Source: Clostridium gelidum
Lineage (GTDB): Bacteria > Bacillota > Clostridia > Clostridiales > Clostridiaceae
Direction: 5' to 3'
Assembly (NCBI RefSeq): GCF_019977655.1
Contig: NZ_AP024849.1
Location: 2,327,001-2,391,000 of the forward strand
DNA: 64,000 bases
A program made the translations under genes and the position numbers. Shown piece after piece: positions 37,448 to 46,268 of the stretch; position 1 is the stretch's first letter, and every line of letters starts with the position of its first letter. The notes under the pieces were generated by a model. The model was given only the letters and a program-made list of their open reading frames with translations, did not search any database and was not told the origin of the DNA.

Positions 37448-38150
37448 AATAGATAATTTAGTAGTATCCTATGGTGGAATAGAAGCTTTAAAAGGTGTAA
37501 GCTTAGAGGTGCCAAGTGGAAAAATAGTAACTTTAGTTGGAGCTAATGGAGCAGGGAAAAGTACTACATTAAAATCTATAGTAGGTCTTGTTAAACCTAA
37601 AAGTGGTACTATAGATTATGAAGGTACGGATTTAACAAAACTTAAGACTGAGGGTATGGTTAAAGAAGGTATAGCATTAGTTCCAGAAGGAAGACGGGTG
37701 TTCTCAGACCTTACAGTACTAGAAAATTTAAAAATAGGTGCCTACACGCGAAAAGATAGCAAGGGAATAGCAGAAGATTTAGAAAAAGTATATTCACTTT
37801 TTCCAAGGTTAAAAGAAAGAACTTGGCAAGTATCAGGTACCCTTTCTGGTGGAGAGCAACAGATGCTTGCTATAGGAAGAGCACTTATGTCAAGACCTAA
37901 ATTAATAATGATGGATGAACCTTCTTTAGGGCTTGCGCCTATAATTGTAAAAGAATTATTTGGGATTATAAAGAGAATTAACGAAGAAGGTATGACAGTT
38001 CTTCTAATAGAACAAAATGCTAATGCAGCATTAAAAATAGCTGATATAGGTTATATTATGGAAACTGGAAGAATAATATTAACGGGTACAGGTAAGGAAT
38101 TGCTTAATAATGAAGAAATTAAAAAAGCTTATCTTGGTGAAACATTGTAA
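37440..38150 (+). CDS. livF: Branched-chain amino acid ABC transporter ATPase
   Basis: ATPase of 236 residues, LivF type: Walker A GANGAGKST, EGRRVFSDLTVLENL, signature LSGGEQQML, Walker B LIMMDEPSLGL. The ATG at 37440 lies inside the end of livG (8-bp overlap). A longer frame from 37416 would not match the family start. Last gene of the operon; terminator 100 bp downstream. Confidence 0.94.
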   Translation: MIKIDNLVVSYGGIEALKGVSLEVPSGKIVTLVGANGAGKSTTLKSIVGLVKPKSGTIDYEGTDLTKLKTEGMVKEGIALVPEGRRVFSDLTVLENLKIGAYTRKDSKGIAEDLEKVYSLFPRLKERTWQVSGTLSGGEQQMLAIGRALMSRPKLIMMDEPSLGLAPIIVKELFGIIKRINEEGMTVLLIEQNANAALKIADIGYIMETGRIILTGTGKELLNNEEIKKAYLGETL

Positions 38151-38250
38151 AATACAATTTAGTCCTCAATGGGACACTTTAAGTGTAATAGAGTGTATAA
38201 TAAAATAAATTTATGAATGTTTAAAATATTATTAAATGATAGATTATATT

Positions 38251-38283
38251 AAGAGTTATAAGATTTTCTTATAACTCTTTTTT
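38251..38283 (+). terminator. Terminator after the liv operon
   Basis: Same 33 bases as 28091-28123: a 12-bp stem and TTTTTT. An exact duplicate of a terminator 10 kb away. Confidence 0.85.
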
Positions 38284-38401
38284 AGGTTATATTATTTCCA
38301 AGGAAAAATCTTATTGGTTAAAATCTAAGTTTGAGTTAGAATATAGAAAGTTAATGGAGAATAAAAATGAAACAGAAATTAAAAAACATTATTAGAAGTA
38401 A

Positions 38402-38593
38402 TTGGTTATTTGCAAATTTATTAAAATCAAAGAAAATGAAAAAAATTATATTATCTTAAACGATGGCACAATTATGAGTACTCCAAAAGATTAAAAGGAT
38501 CTTAATCATTTAAAAGGTACATTTAAGATTGCCGATTCTATAATTCAGAAAAATTATTTTGGTCATAAATACCCTTAAGAGTTGAAAAATTAA
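38402..38593 (+). pseudogene. Relic of a small hypothetical gene
   Basis: One frame reads NYIILNDGTIMSTPKD, stop, KDLNHLKGTFKIADSIIQ, KNYFGHKYP, stop, ELKN, stop. The two internal TAA codons interrupt a clearly protein-like sequence. No start is left. Family not recognised. Confidence 0.55.
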
Positions 38594-38857
38594 GTTTATA
38601 AACTAAGAATATTAATTAACACACCTAACGCACATCTTGATAATAGAAGTACGTTAGGTTAAATTAATTAAATAAACTTTCGAATGTGATACTGAATTAC
38701 ATGGTAGAATAATAAAATTATCATTATACATTAGTATGCTTGTACATTTTTGTATAAAATTGTATAATATATAAATAAAAATACTTAAATGTGCGGAAGG
38801 TTTGTAAAAAATAATAGAACTATTATTTGTATATTAGTTGTAATGGGAGGCATAAAA
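38594..38857. other. Intergenic region before the Spo0E fusion gene
   Basis: About 260 bp. A weak inverted repeat (ACCTAACG near 38622 and CGTTAGGT near 38652) may be a small terminator or operator. AT-rich; TATAAT at 38763-38768 is a possible -10 element. Confidence 0.4.
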
Positions 38858-39907
38858 ATGAATAAGTTATATGAAAAAGCAAAGGAAAAATTATCATTGC
38901 TAGACAATATGTATGATGTTATTAGAATTATTGATCCTATTAACAAAAATATAATAAATATTAGTAACGATGAGATTACAAAACATAAAGAGAAGTGCTA
39001 TGACATGATAAATAAAGGTGAAATATGTGACAATTGTATTTCGATGAGAGTTGATATTGAAAAAGATACATTTGTTAAATTAGAATACATTTCGAATAAA
39101 ATAATGTTAATAGTTGCAACCCCAATAAATATACGTGGAGAAATGTATGTTGTTGAAATAATAAAAGATATATCTTCACAGAATAATAAAATAGCAAGTA
39201 TTAATTATAATTTTGATGAAAAATTTAAAACTATTATTGAAAATATGAATGAGAAAATCATTACAGATGATTTAACAGGTGCTTATAATAGAAATTATAT
39301 TGAAGGAAGACTACCTGTTGATATAAATAATAGTATAATAAATGAATATTTATTATCAGTAATAATGATAGAGATACATGATTTTGAAAATGTAAATGAA
39401 GAATATGGATATAAAATAGGAGTGGAAATTTTAAAAGATTTGTCTGAGCTTGTTAATCAGTTAGTCCTACAAAATTCATATTGGATTGGGAGATATTCTA
39501 ATAATAAATTTATTGTTGTTTTGAATAATATAGATAGGAAAGAATCGGATAATATTTTAGCGGATATAAGAGATTTACTAGAAGATATTTCATTTGAATT
39601 TGATGACAAAATTATTAAACTAAAGGTTAGTTTTGGTATATATTGCAGTAAAAATGAAATAGTTCATATTAAAAATATTTTAAAAGAATTGGAAAAAAGT
39701 ATTTATGAAGAGAAACAAAAAACACTAGATAAAAAAACAAATAAGGAAGAAAAGTTATCAATATTAAATTATAGAATTCAGGAATTAAGGAATGTTTTAA
39801 ATGAAATGTGTATATCATTAGATGATAAAGCAGAGTATGAACAAACATTAAAGATAAGCCAAGAGTTAGATGAATTAATTGTAGAATATATGAAAAATGT
39901 AATATAA
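38858..39907 (+). CDS. Degenerate GGDEF protein fused to a Spo0E-like domain
   Basis: Soluble protein of 349 residues with three parts. Residues 1-115: PAS-like sensor with Cys47, Cys57 and Cys60 (GEICDNC). About 135-290: GGDEF-type domain (DDLTGAYNRNYIEGRL) whose active loop reads RYSNNKF instead of RYGGDEF, and IEIHDF in place of the metal-binding DIDxFK, so cyclase activity is unlikely. Last ~50 residues: a Spo0E-like aspartyl-phosphatase motif (RIQELRNVLNEM, then SQELDELIVEY). Spo0E proteins dephosphorylate Spo0A~P and block sporulation. ATG follows GGGAGG; the upstream in-frame start at 38789 lacks a site. The fusion suggests a redox, metal or nucleotide signal feeding Spo0A (inference). 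Confidence 0.8.
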   Translation: MNKLYEKAKEKLSLLDNMYDVIRIIDPINKNIINISNDEITKHKEKCYDMINKGEICDNCISMRVDIEKDTFVKLEYISNKIMLIVATPINIRGEMYVVEIIKDISSQNNKIASINYNFDEKFKTIIENMNEKIITDDLTGAYNRNYIEGRLPVDINNSIINEYLLSVIMIEIHDFENVNEEYGYKIGVEILKDLSELVNQLVLQNSYWIGRYSNNKFIVVLNNIDRKESDNILADIRDLLEDISFEFDDKIIKLKVSFGIYCSKNEIVHIKNILKELEKSIYEEKQKTLDKKTNKEEKLSILNYRIQELRNVLNEMCISLDDKAEYEQTLKISQELDELIVEYMKNVI

Positions 39908-39981
39908 AATGGTTACTATAAAGCAACATGATTCCAAATAGTAAAAGGAATTATTAAAAATTCCATTATAAATATATTTAA

Positions 39982-40016
39982 ATCACTCTAAGGAAATGCC
40001 TTGAGTGGTTTTTATA
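39982..40016 (+). terminator. Terminator after the Spo0E fusion gene
   Basis: Arms about 39983-39993 and 39998-40009 (CACTC/GAGTG with AGG/CCT) followed by TTTTT. Confidence 0.75.
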
Positions 40017-40224
40017 ATTATGCAATTTATTATCATTTATATAATATTTAGCATAACAGATGCTGAAGAGAAAAATATAACTTTACTAAAAGTATAGTAA
40101 TAAGTATAATAAATATAGTTTTATTATTATAAAATAATAGAAAATTGTATATTTTAAGTACAAATTTTAATATTTAAGCAAGATATAATATTAGAAGAGT
40201 TCTAAGATTTAAGGAGTGGATAGT

Positions 40225-42168
40225 ATGATAGATAAAAAGACAGCTTTAATACAAAGTGCATTAGGTTCTGTATTTTCTGTTTTTAGTGAAACAGAATTAA
40301 AAGAATTAACAAATAATAAAAGAAGTATAGCTATTTGTGGGAAAGTTAATAAGCCAGGAATAATAGAAGTACCTGAAGGGGCTACTCTTAATGATATAAT
40401 AGAGCTTTGTGGAGGACTTATAAATAAGAGCAACTTCAAAGCAGCACAAATTGGACTTCCTTTTGGAGGCTTTTTAACAGAAGATAGCTTAAATAAAGAA
40501 TTTGATTTTGGATTATTTTATGAAAATATTGCAAGAACAATTATTATTTTATCTGCGGAAGATTGTATAATTCAGTTTGAAAAGTTTTATATTAGATATT
40601 TACTTGCAAAAATTAAAGATGGATCTTATAAAAACTACGAAATAGTTAAAGATGACATAACTGAAATGTTTAATATTTTAAATAGAATAAGCAAAGGTGT
40701 ATCTAACATGCGTGAAATTTACCTTTTAAGAAATCTTGCGGTGGCAGTAAAATGTAAAATGCATCAAAAGCATAATATTATGGAAGAAATAATTGATAAG
40801 TTTTATGACGAAATTGAAGAGCATATTGAAGAGAAGAAATGCCCAACATCTCAGTGTAGCCATCTAATTAAATTAACAATTACTAAAAAGTGCATTGGAT
40901 GTGGAGCATGCAAAAGAGCATGCCCTGTTGATTGTATTGAGGGGGAAGCGAAAAAACAACATAATATAGATTATAATAGATGTACTCATTGTGGAGCATG
41001 TGTATCTGCATGTCCTGTTGATGCAATATTTACAGGAGATAATACTCTTTTATTCCTTAGGAACTTAGCAACACCTGATAAGATAGTAATTACTCAAATG
41101 GCACCAGCTGTCAGAGTTGCAATAGGTGAGGCGTTTGGATTTGAACCAGGAGAAAATGTTGAAAAGAAATTAGCAGCTGGTCTTAGAAAATTAGGAGTAG
41201 ATTATGTGTTTGATACTACTTGGGGAGCTGATTTGACTATAATGGAAGAGGCCGCTGAGCTTCAAGAAAGATTAGAAAAGCATTTAGCTGGAGATGAAAG
41301 TGTTAAACTTCCAATTCTTACTTCGTGCTGTCCTTCATGGATTAAATTTATAGAACAAAATTATGCGGATATGTTAGATGTTCCTTCTTCTGCAAAATCT
41401 CCAATGGAGATGTTTGGTATAGTTGCAAAAGAAATATGGGCAAAAGAAAAAGGATTATCAAGGGAAGAAGTATCTTCAGTAGCAATCATGCCGTGTATAG
41501 CAAAAAAATATGAAGCATCAAGACCAGAATTTTCTGTAGGTTTGGATTCTGACGTTAATTACGTAATTACAACAAGAGAGCTTATAAAGATATTTCAAAA
41601 TTCAGGAATAGATTTAAAAGAACTTGAAGATGAAGAAATAGATTCAGTCATGGGCGAATATACTGGTGCTGGAATTATTTTCGGTAGAACAGGTGGAGTT
41701 ATAGAAGCTGCTACAAGGACTGCCCTTGAGAAAATGACTGGAAATAGAATTGAGAATATAGAATTTGAAGCCCTTAGAGGATGGGATGGCTTTAGAGTTT
41801 GTGAAGTTGAAGCTGGAGACGTAAAACTAAGAATAGGAGTTGCACATGGACTTAGAGAAGCTGCAAAGATGTTGGATAAAGTAAGATCTGGTGAAGAATT
41901 CTTCCACGCTATAGAAATCATGGCTTGTGTAGGTGGATGCATCGGCGGTGGTGGACAGCCCAAAATAAAGGGAAATAAACAAGCAGTACTTCAAAAAAGA
42001 GCGGAAGGTTTAAATAATATAGATAGATCTAAGACACTTAGGAGATCAAATGAAAATCCAGAGGTTCTTGCTATTTATGAAAAGTATTTAGATCATCCAT
42101 TAAGTCATAAAGCTCATGAATTACTTCATACCACATATTTTCCAAGAATTAAGAAAAACAATGATTAA
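40225..42168 (+). CDS. [FeFe] hydrogenase with SLBB and NuoF-like N-terminal region
   Basis: Cytoplasmic enzyme of 647 residues. Residues ~35-90 resemble an SLBB domain (GKVNKPGIIEVPEGATLNDI). Residues ~105-185 align with the NuoF iron-sulfur helical domain, but the usual ESCGxCxPCR is AEDCIIQFEK, so its cluster is lost. Two [4Fe-4S] ferredoxin motifs follow (Cys223/226/229/233 and 253/256/259/263). The H-cluster domain has TSCCPSW (366-372), MPCIAKKYE (422-430) and MACVGGCIGGGGQP, all required ligands, then a small-subunit-like tail. Expected to interconvert protons and H2 with ferredoxin. ATG at 40225 is eight bases after AAGGAG. Confidence 0.92.
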   Translation: MIDKKTALIQSALGSVFSVFSETELKELTNNKRSIAICGKVNKPGIIEVPEGATLNDIIELCGGLINKSNFKAAQIGLPFGGFLTEDSLNKEFDFGLFYENIARTIIILSAEDCIIQFEKFYIRYLLAKIKDGSYKNYEIVKDDITEMFNILNRISKGVSNMREIYLLRNLAVAVKCKMHQKHNIMEEIIDKFYDEIEEHIEEKKCPTSQCSHLIKLTITKKCIGCGACKRACPVDCIEGEAKKQHNIDYNRCTHCGACVSACPVDAIFTGDNTLLFLRNLATPDKIVITQMAPAVRVAIGEAFGFEPGENVEKKLAAGLRKLGVDYVFDTTWGADLTIMEEAAELQERLEKHLAGDESVKLPILTSCCPSWIKFIEQNYADMLDVPSSAKSPMEMFGIVAKEIWAKEKGLSREEVSSVAIMPCIAKKYEASRPEFSVGLDSDVNYVITTRELIKIFQNSGIDLKELEDEEIDSVMGEYTGAGIIFGRTGGVIEAATRTALEKMTGNRIENIEFEALRGWDGFRVCEVEAGDVKLRIGVAHGLREAAKMLDKVRSGEEFFHAIEIMACVGGCIGGGGQPKIKGNKQAVLQKRAEGLNNIDRSKTLRRSNENPEVLAIYEKYLDHPLSHKAHELLHTTYFPRIKKNND

Positions 42169-42185
42169 AAGAATGTAACATATTC

Positions 42186-42217
42186 AAAGCACGCAAAATA
42201 AAATTTGCGTGCTTTTT
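42186..42217 (+). terminator. Terminator after the hydrogenase gene
   Basis: Perfect 11-bp stem around AAGCACGCAAA with its complement, then TTTTT. Confidence 0.85.
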
Positions 42218-42384
42218 AGTGATAATTGTATATTTCTAATATAAATTCTAAACTTATTTTTTATAGTTAGTTGTTATCTGATGGATGGAATGTTTAAGTT
42301 TGGATATAATAAAATATCCAAGGCTAAAATTTCAAATTAATAAGGAATATATTGTTAAGTTAAAGGCGGGCAATATTAAATTTA

Positions 42385-42430
42385 GGTTAAGTTTTGTTAA
42401 AAACAGTTTAAAATTAGTTAGAAATATAAT
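42385..42430 (+). promoter_or_regulatory. PHO-box-like repeats and -10 of phosphate cassette 1
   Basis: Four GTTAA/GTTTAA/GTTAG blocks begin at 42386, 42396, 42406 and 42417, about one helical turn apart, directly in front of TATAAT at 42425-42430. This is how PhoP activators bind in Firmicutes. The same arrangement precedes the second cassette. Confidence 0.6.
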
Positions 42431-42498
42431 ATACTTGTACAGGATTGAAAATTTAATAAAATGTCGAAGATTTATATTTTATAGGGAGAAGTGATAAG

Positions 42499-43125
42499 AT
42501 GTTTAACTTAAAGCCAAAAGAAGACAAATTCTATAAATTGTTTTTAGAAGCAGCAAAAAATGTGAATGAAGGGGCAAGGATTTTAAGAGGAAGTTTGGAT
42601 ACCTTATCAGATAAGGAAAGTAATGTAGATAAAATTGAAGAATTAGAACATGAGGGCGACAAATTAGTAACTATTGTAGTTAAAGAATTAAATGAAGCAT
42701 TTATAACACCAATAGATAGGGAAGATATCTATTCAATAATTAAGAAACTTGATGATGTATTAGATTTAATTAATTCAACTATGCATAGATTTTTGATGTA
42801 TGATATTAATGAAAGTACACATGAAGCTAAGCTTTTAGCCGATATGATAGTAAAGTGCACTGAACATATTTTAGACTTAATGATTGGACTTAATTCAGTA
42901 GGTAACAAAGCAAAATACATAGAAGAGAAAATTATAATTATACATGATATCGAAAGTGAAGCAGATAGTTTATTTAGAAAAACAGTATCAAATTTATTCA
43001 AAAATGAAACTAATGCTATAGAAATTATAAAATGGAAAGAAATATATCAAATTTTAGAAAATACTATTGATAATTGTGAAAAAATTGCAAATACTGTAGA
43101 GGGAGTTGTCATTAAGAATGCTTAG
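42499..43125 (+). CDS. DUF47/PhoU-like Pit accessory protein, copy 1
   Basis: Soluble, all-helical protein of 208 residues of the DUF47 (PhoU-related) family, which accompanies Pit phosphate permeases and modulates uptake. Features: ELEHEGDKLV near 47, TPIDREDIYSIIKKLDDVLD near 70, and EIIKWKEIYQILENTIDNCEKIANTVEGVVIKNA (in two parts) at the C-terminus, with acidic residues as probable metal ligands. ATG follows GGGAGAAG. It overlaps the pit gene by 8 bp, so translation is coupled. Confidence 0.88.
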   Translation: MFNLKPKEDKFYKLFLEAAKNVNEGARILRGSLDTLSDKESNVDKIEELEHEGDKLVTIVVKELNEAFITPIDREDIYSIIKKLDDVLDLINSTMHRFLMYDINESTHEAKLLADMIVKCTEHILDLMIGLNSVGNKAKYIEEKIIIIHDIESEADSLFRKTVSNLFKNETNAIEIIKWKEIYQILENTIDNCEKIANTVEGVVIKNA

Positions 43126-44116
43126 TACTATGACCATAACAATAATAATAGTAATTGTAGTATTATTATTTGATTTTATTAATGGATTTCATGATACAGC
43201 GACAGCAGTTGCTACTACTATTACTACTAGAGCACTTAAACCAACAACTGCAATTATAATATGTTCGATATTTAACTTTATAGGTGCATTTTCTGGAACA
43301 GCAGTTGCTAAAACCGTAGGTGAAAGCATTGTTAGTCATAACAATATACAACAATGGGTTATACTAGGTGTTTTAATTTCAGCAATAATCTGGAATATAA
43401 TCACATGGTATTTTGGTATTCCAAGCAGTTCTTCTCATGCATTAATAGGAGCATTAATAGGTGGAGGAATAGCTTATAATAATAGTTTTAGTGTAGTAAA
43501 CTGGAATAATCTTTTTCATGAGGTAATAATATGGATATTTATTGCACCAGTTATAGGATTTACAGTAGGATATATATTGATGATACTATTAAATTGGATT
43601 TTAAAGCCATTTAAGCTTAGGATAGTAAATAAAATATTCTTAAAATTACAAATTGTTGCGGGTGCACTTATGGCTTTAAATCATGGTAGTAATGATGCTC
43701 AAAAATCTATGGGACTAATAACCATGGCTTTATTAAGTGGTGGACTTATTACTACCTTTGAAGTTCCTACATGGGTTATTGCATGCTGTGCTTTAGCTAT
43801 GGCACTTGGAACAGCATCAGGAGGAAAAAAAATTATCAAAACTATGGGAAGCGGGATGGCGAAATTAACACCAGTAAATGGATTTGCAGCTCAAACTGGT
43901 GGTGCAGCAGTAATATTTATTGCAACACTATTCCATGCTCCAGTTAGTACAACTCACATAGTATCAACAACTGTAATGGGTGTTGGAGCATCTAAAAGAT
44001 TTAAATCAGTAAAATGGGGAGTAGCTAAAAATATAGTTTGGGCTTGGGTTATAACTATACCAATAACAGCATGCCTTTCAGCTTTAATTATATATATAAT
44101 GAAGCTATTTGTATAA
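43118..44116 (+). CDS. pit: Pit family inorganic phosphate transporter, copy 1
   Basis: Membrane permease of 332 residues with about ten spans and the two family repeats: DFINGFHDTATAVAT near residue 17 and ALNHGSNDAQKSMG near 185. Pit proteins take up metal-phosphate complexes by proton or Na+ symport. I choose the ATG at 43118, which overlaps the DUF47 stop; a TTG at 43106 falls on the ribosome site. Followed by a terminator and then a paralogous second cassette. Confidence 0.9.
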   Translation: MLSTMTITIIIVIVVLLFDFINGFHDTATAVATTITTRALKPTTAIIICSIFNFIGAFSGTAVAKTVGESIVSHNNIQQWVILGVLISAIIWNIITWYFGIPSSSSHALIGALIGGGIAYNNSFSVVNWNNLFHEVIIWIFIAPVIGFTVGYILMILLNWILKPFKLRIVNKIFLKLQIVAGALMALNHGSNDAQKSMGLITMALLSGGLITTFEVPTWVIACCALAMALGTASGGKKIIKTMGSGMAKLTPVNGFAAQTGGAAVIFIATLFHAPVSTTHIVSTTVMGVGASKRFKSVKWGVAKNIVWAWVITIPITACLSALIIYIMKLFV

Positions 44117-44187
44117 CTTATTAAAAGACTATTGTTTTTCGGAACTATATAGTCTACACAGTAAATAGTATATAAATTAAGTAAATA

Positions 44188-44229
44188 ATCTGTAGATTTT
44201 CATATATGATGAATCTGCAGGTTTTTTTA
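44188..44229 (+). terminator. Terminator of phosphate cassette 1
   Basis: CTGTAGATT at 44190-44198 pairs with AATCTGCAG at 44212-44220, followed by TTTTTTT. A homologous hairpin ends cassette 2. Confidence 0.85.
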
Positions 44230-44240
44230 TATTAAAATTA

Positions 44241-44285
44241 GGTTAAGTTTATTAAAAATGGTTTAATATTTGGTTAAAATAGAAT
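44241..44285 (+). promoter_or_regulatory. PHO-box-like repeats of phosphate cassette 2
   Basis: GTTAA, ATTAA, GTTTAA and GTTAA blocks begin at about 44242, 44251, 44261 and 44273, aligned with those of cassette 1, and lead into a TAGAAT -10 candidate at 44280-44285. Confidence 0.6.
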
Positions 44286-44354
44286 ATACTTTAACAGGGC
44301 TATAATATTTAATAAATATGTCGAGTGTTTATATTTTATAGGGAGATGTGATTG

Positions 44355-44981
44355 ATGTTTTACTTAAAGCCAAAAGAGGATAAATTTTATAAGTTATTTT
44401 TAGAAGCAGCACAAAATGTAAATGAAGGGGCGATGATTTTAAGAGTAAGTTTAGACTCTTTATCAGAGAAAGAACTTAATGTTAGTAAAATCGAAGAGTT
44501 GGAACATAAAGGAGACAAATTAGTAAATATTATAACTAAAGAATTAAGTGAAGCATTTATAACTCCAATAGACAGGGAGGATATCTATTCATTAATTAAG
44601 AAAATGGACGATGTATTAGATTTAACAAATTCAACAATGCATAGATTTGTTATGTTTGATATTAATGAAAGCACGGAGGCATGTAAGCTTTTAGGTGACA
44701 TGATAGTACAATGCACTACCTGTATCGTGGAATTAATGGATGAACTTAATTCAGTAGGTAATAAATCAAAGCATATAAAAGAGAAAATTACAGAAATAAA
44801 TAAAATTGAAAGTGAAGCAGATTGTTTATTTAGAAAAACAGTATCAGAATTATTCAAAAATGAAACGAATCCTATAGAAATTATAAAATGGAAAGAGATA
44901 TACCAAACTTTAGAAAATACTATTGATAAGTGTGAAAAAATTGCAAACACTGTAGAGGGAGTTGTCATTAAGAATGCATAG
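44355..44981 (+). CDS. DUF47/PhoU-like Pit accessory protein, copy 2
   Basis: Paralogue of the protein at 42499 and of the same length (208 residues), with most residues conserved (KPKEDKFYKLFLEAAQNVNE; TPIDREDIYSLIKKMDDVLD). Differences concentrate in the middle helices. The chosen ATG follows GGGAGATG and matches the start of copy 1. It overlaps pit copy 2 by 8 bp, the same junction as in cassette 1. Confidence 0.88.
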   Translation: MFYLKPKEDKFYKLFLEAAQNVNEGAMILRVSLDSLSEKELNVSKIEELEHKGDKLVNIITKELSEAFITPIDREDIYSLIKKMDDVLDLTNSTMHRFVMFDINESTEACKLLGDMIVQCTTCIVELMDELNSVGNKSKHIKEKITEINKIESEADCLFRKTVSELFKNETNPIEIIKWKEIYQTLENTIDKCEKIANTVEGVVIKNA

Positions 44982-45978
44982 TACAATGACCATAACAATA
45001 TTAATAGTTTTTTTAGTAATAATATTTGATTTTATAAATGGATTCCATGATACAGCTACAGCAGTTGCTACTTCGATTACTACAAGAGCACTTACGCCAA
45101 CAACTGCTATAATAGTGTGCGCAATATTTAATTTTTTGGGCGCATTTACAGGAACAGCAGTTGCTAAAACGGTAGGTGCAGATATTGTAAATTATGCATC
45201 AGAATCTATACCTCAATGGGTGATTTTAGGGGTTTTAATTTCATCAATAGTATGGAACCTAATTACTTGGTATTTTGGTATTCCAAGTAGTTCATCCCAT
45301 GCATTGATTGGAGCGTTAGTAGGTGGTGGAATAGCTTATAAATGCACATTTGACGTTGTTAATTGGTATAATCTTTTTCATAGTGTAATATTGTGGCTAT
45401 TTATTTCTCCAGTTATAGGATTTATAGTAGGCTATATACTAATGCAACTATTAAACTTGATTTTAAAACCATTTAAGTATCATGTAGTAAATAAAATATT
45501 TTTGAAACTTCAGGTAATTGCAGGCGCATTTATGGCTTTTAATCATGGCGGAAATGATGCTCAAAAATCAATGGGAATAATAACAATGGCTTTACTTAGT
45601 GGTAAGGTTATTGAAAATTTTGAGGTTCCTACCTGGGTTATAGTAGTTTGTGCTTCAGCTATGGCACTCGGAACCTCTATAGGTGGGAAAAAGATTATTA
45701 AAACTATGGGAAGTGGGATGGCTAAATTAACACCAGTAAACGGATTCGCAGCTCAAACCGGTGGATCACTAGTAATATTACTGGCAACATTATTTCATGC
45801 TCCAGTTAGTACAACCCATATAATTACAACAACTATAATGGGTGTTGGAGCATCTAAAAGACTTAAATCAGTAAAATGGGGCATAGCTAAAGATATAGTT
45901 TGGGCTTGGGTTTTAACTATACCAATAACAGCAGGTCTTTCAGCATTAATTATAACTATAATCAAATTATGTATATAA
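44974..45978 (+). CDS. pit: Pit family inorganic phosphate transporter, copy 2
   Basis: Permease of 334 residues, paralogous to the product at 43118. Family motifs DFINGFHDTATAVATSI and AFNHGGNDAQKSMG are retained, about ten spans. The extra residues are around ADIVNYASESIPQ near residue 63. Both copies look functional, so this is not a decaying duplicate. Possibly differing in affinity or regulation. Confidence 0.9.
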   Translation: MHSTMTITILIVFLVIIFDFINGFHDTATAVATSITTRALTPTTAIIVCAIFNFLGAFTGTAVAKTVGADIVNYASESIPQWVILGVLISSIVWNLITWYFGIPSSSSHALIGALVGGGIAYKCTFDVVNWYNLFHSVILWLFISPVIGFIVGYILMQLLNLILKPFKYHVVNKIFLKLQVIAGAFMAFNHGGNDAQKSMGIITMALLSGKVIENFEVPTWVIVVCASAMALGTSIGGKKIIKTMGSGMAKLTPVNGFAAQTGGSLVILLATLFHAPVSTTHIITTTIMGVGASKRLKSVKWGIAKDIVWAWVLTIPITAGLSALIITIIKLCI

Positions 45979-46146
45979 TTTGATGAAAGTCTCATATTTA
46001 TATATATTGCAATTAACAATGTACAATTGATGCCCTTTATGGGTAGTCTGTGACCAATTTAGAATGAAATCACTACATTATTTTTTTGATAATTAATACT
46101 GAAAGTGTAGAAAACTAATTACAATATATATTTCTGAAAAATTAAG

Positions 46147-46193
46147 AAATCTGCAGATATTCACACAATGAAGCATCTACAGGTTTATTTTTT
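46147..46193 (+). terminator. Terminator of phosphate cassette 2
   Basis: AAATCTGCAGAT region pairs with ATCTACAGGTTT around 46175-46186, then a T-rich tail; homologous to 44188-44229. Confidence 0.75.
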
Positions 46194-46194
46194 A

Positions 46195-46235
46195 ATGCAA
46201 AAAAAGTTATTACTATATTAATGGTAATAACTTTT
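46195..46235 (-). terminator. Terminator of the CDF transporter gene
   Basis: On the minus strand AAAAGTTATTAC (46224-46235) pairs with 46202-46213 and is followed by seven T residues. Confidence 0.8.
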
Positions 46236-46268
46236 GACTATGCATATTATAGAATTTTTAATATAGCC

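Noticed and set aside
42285..42494. 69-codon frame in front of phosphate cassette 1.
   Set aside because: It covers the PHO-box-like repeats and promoter and has no ribosome site.
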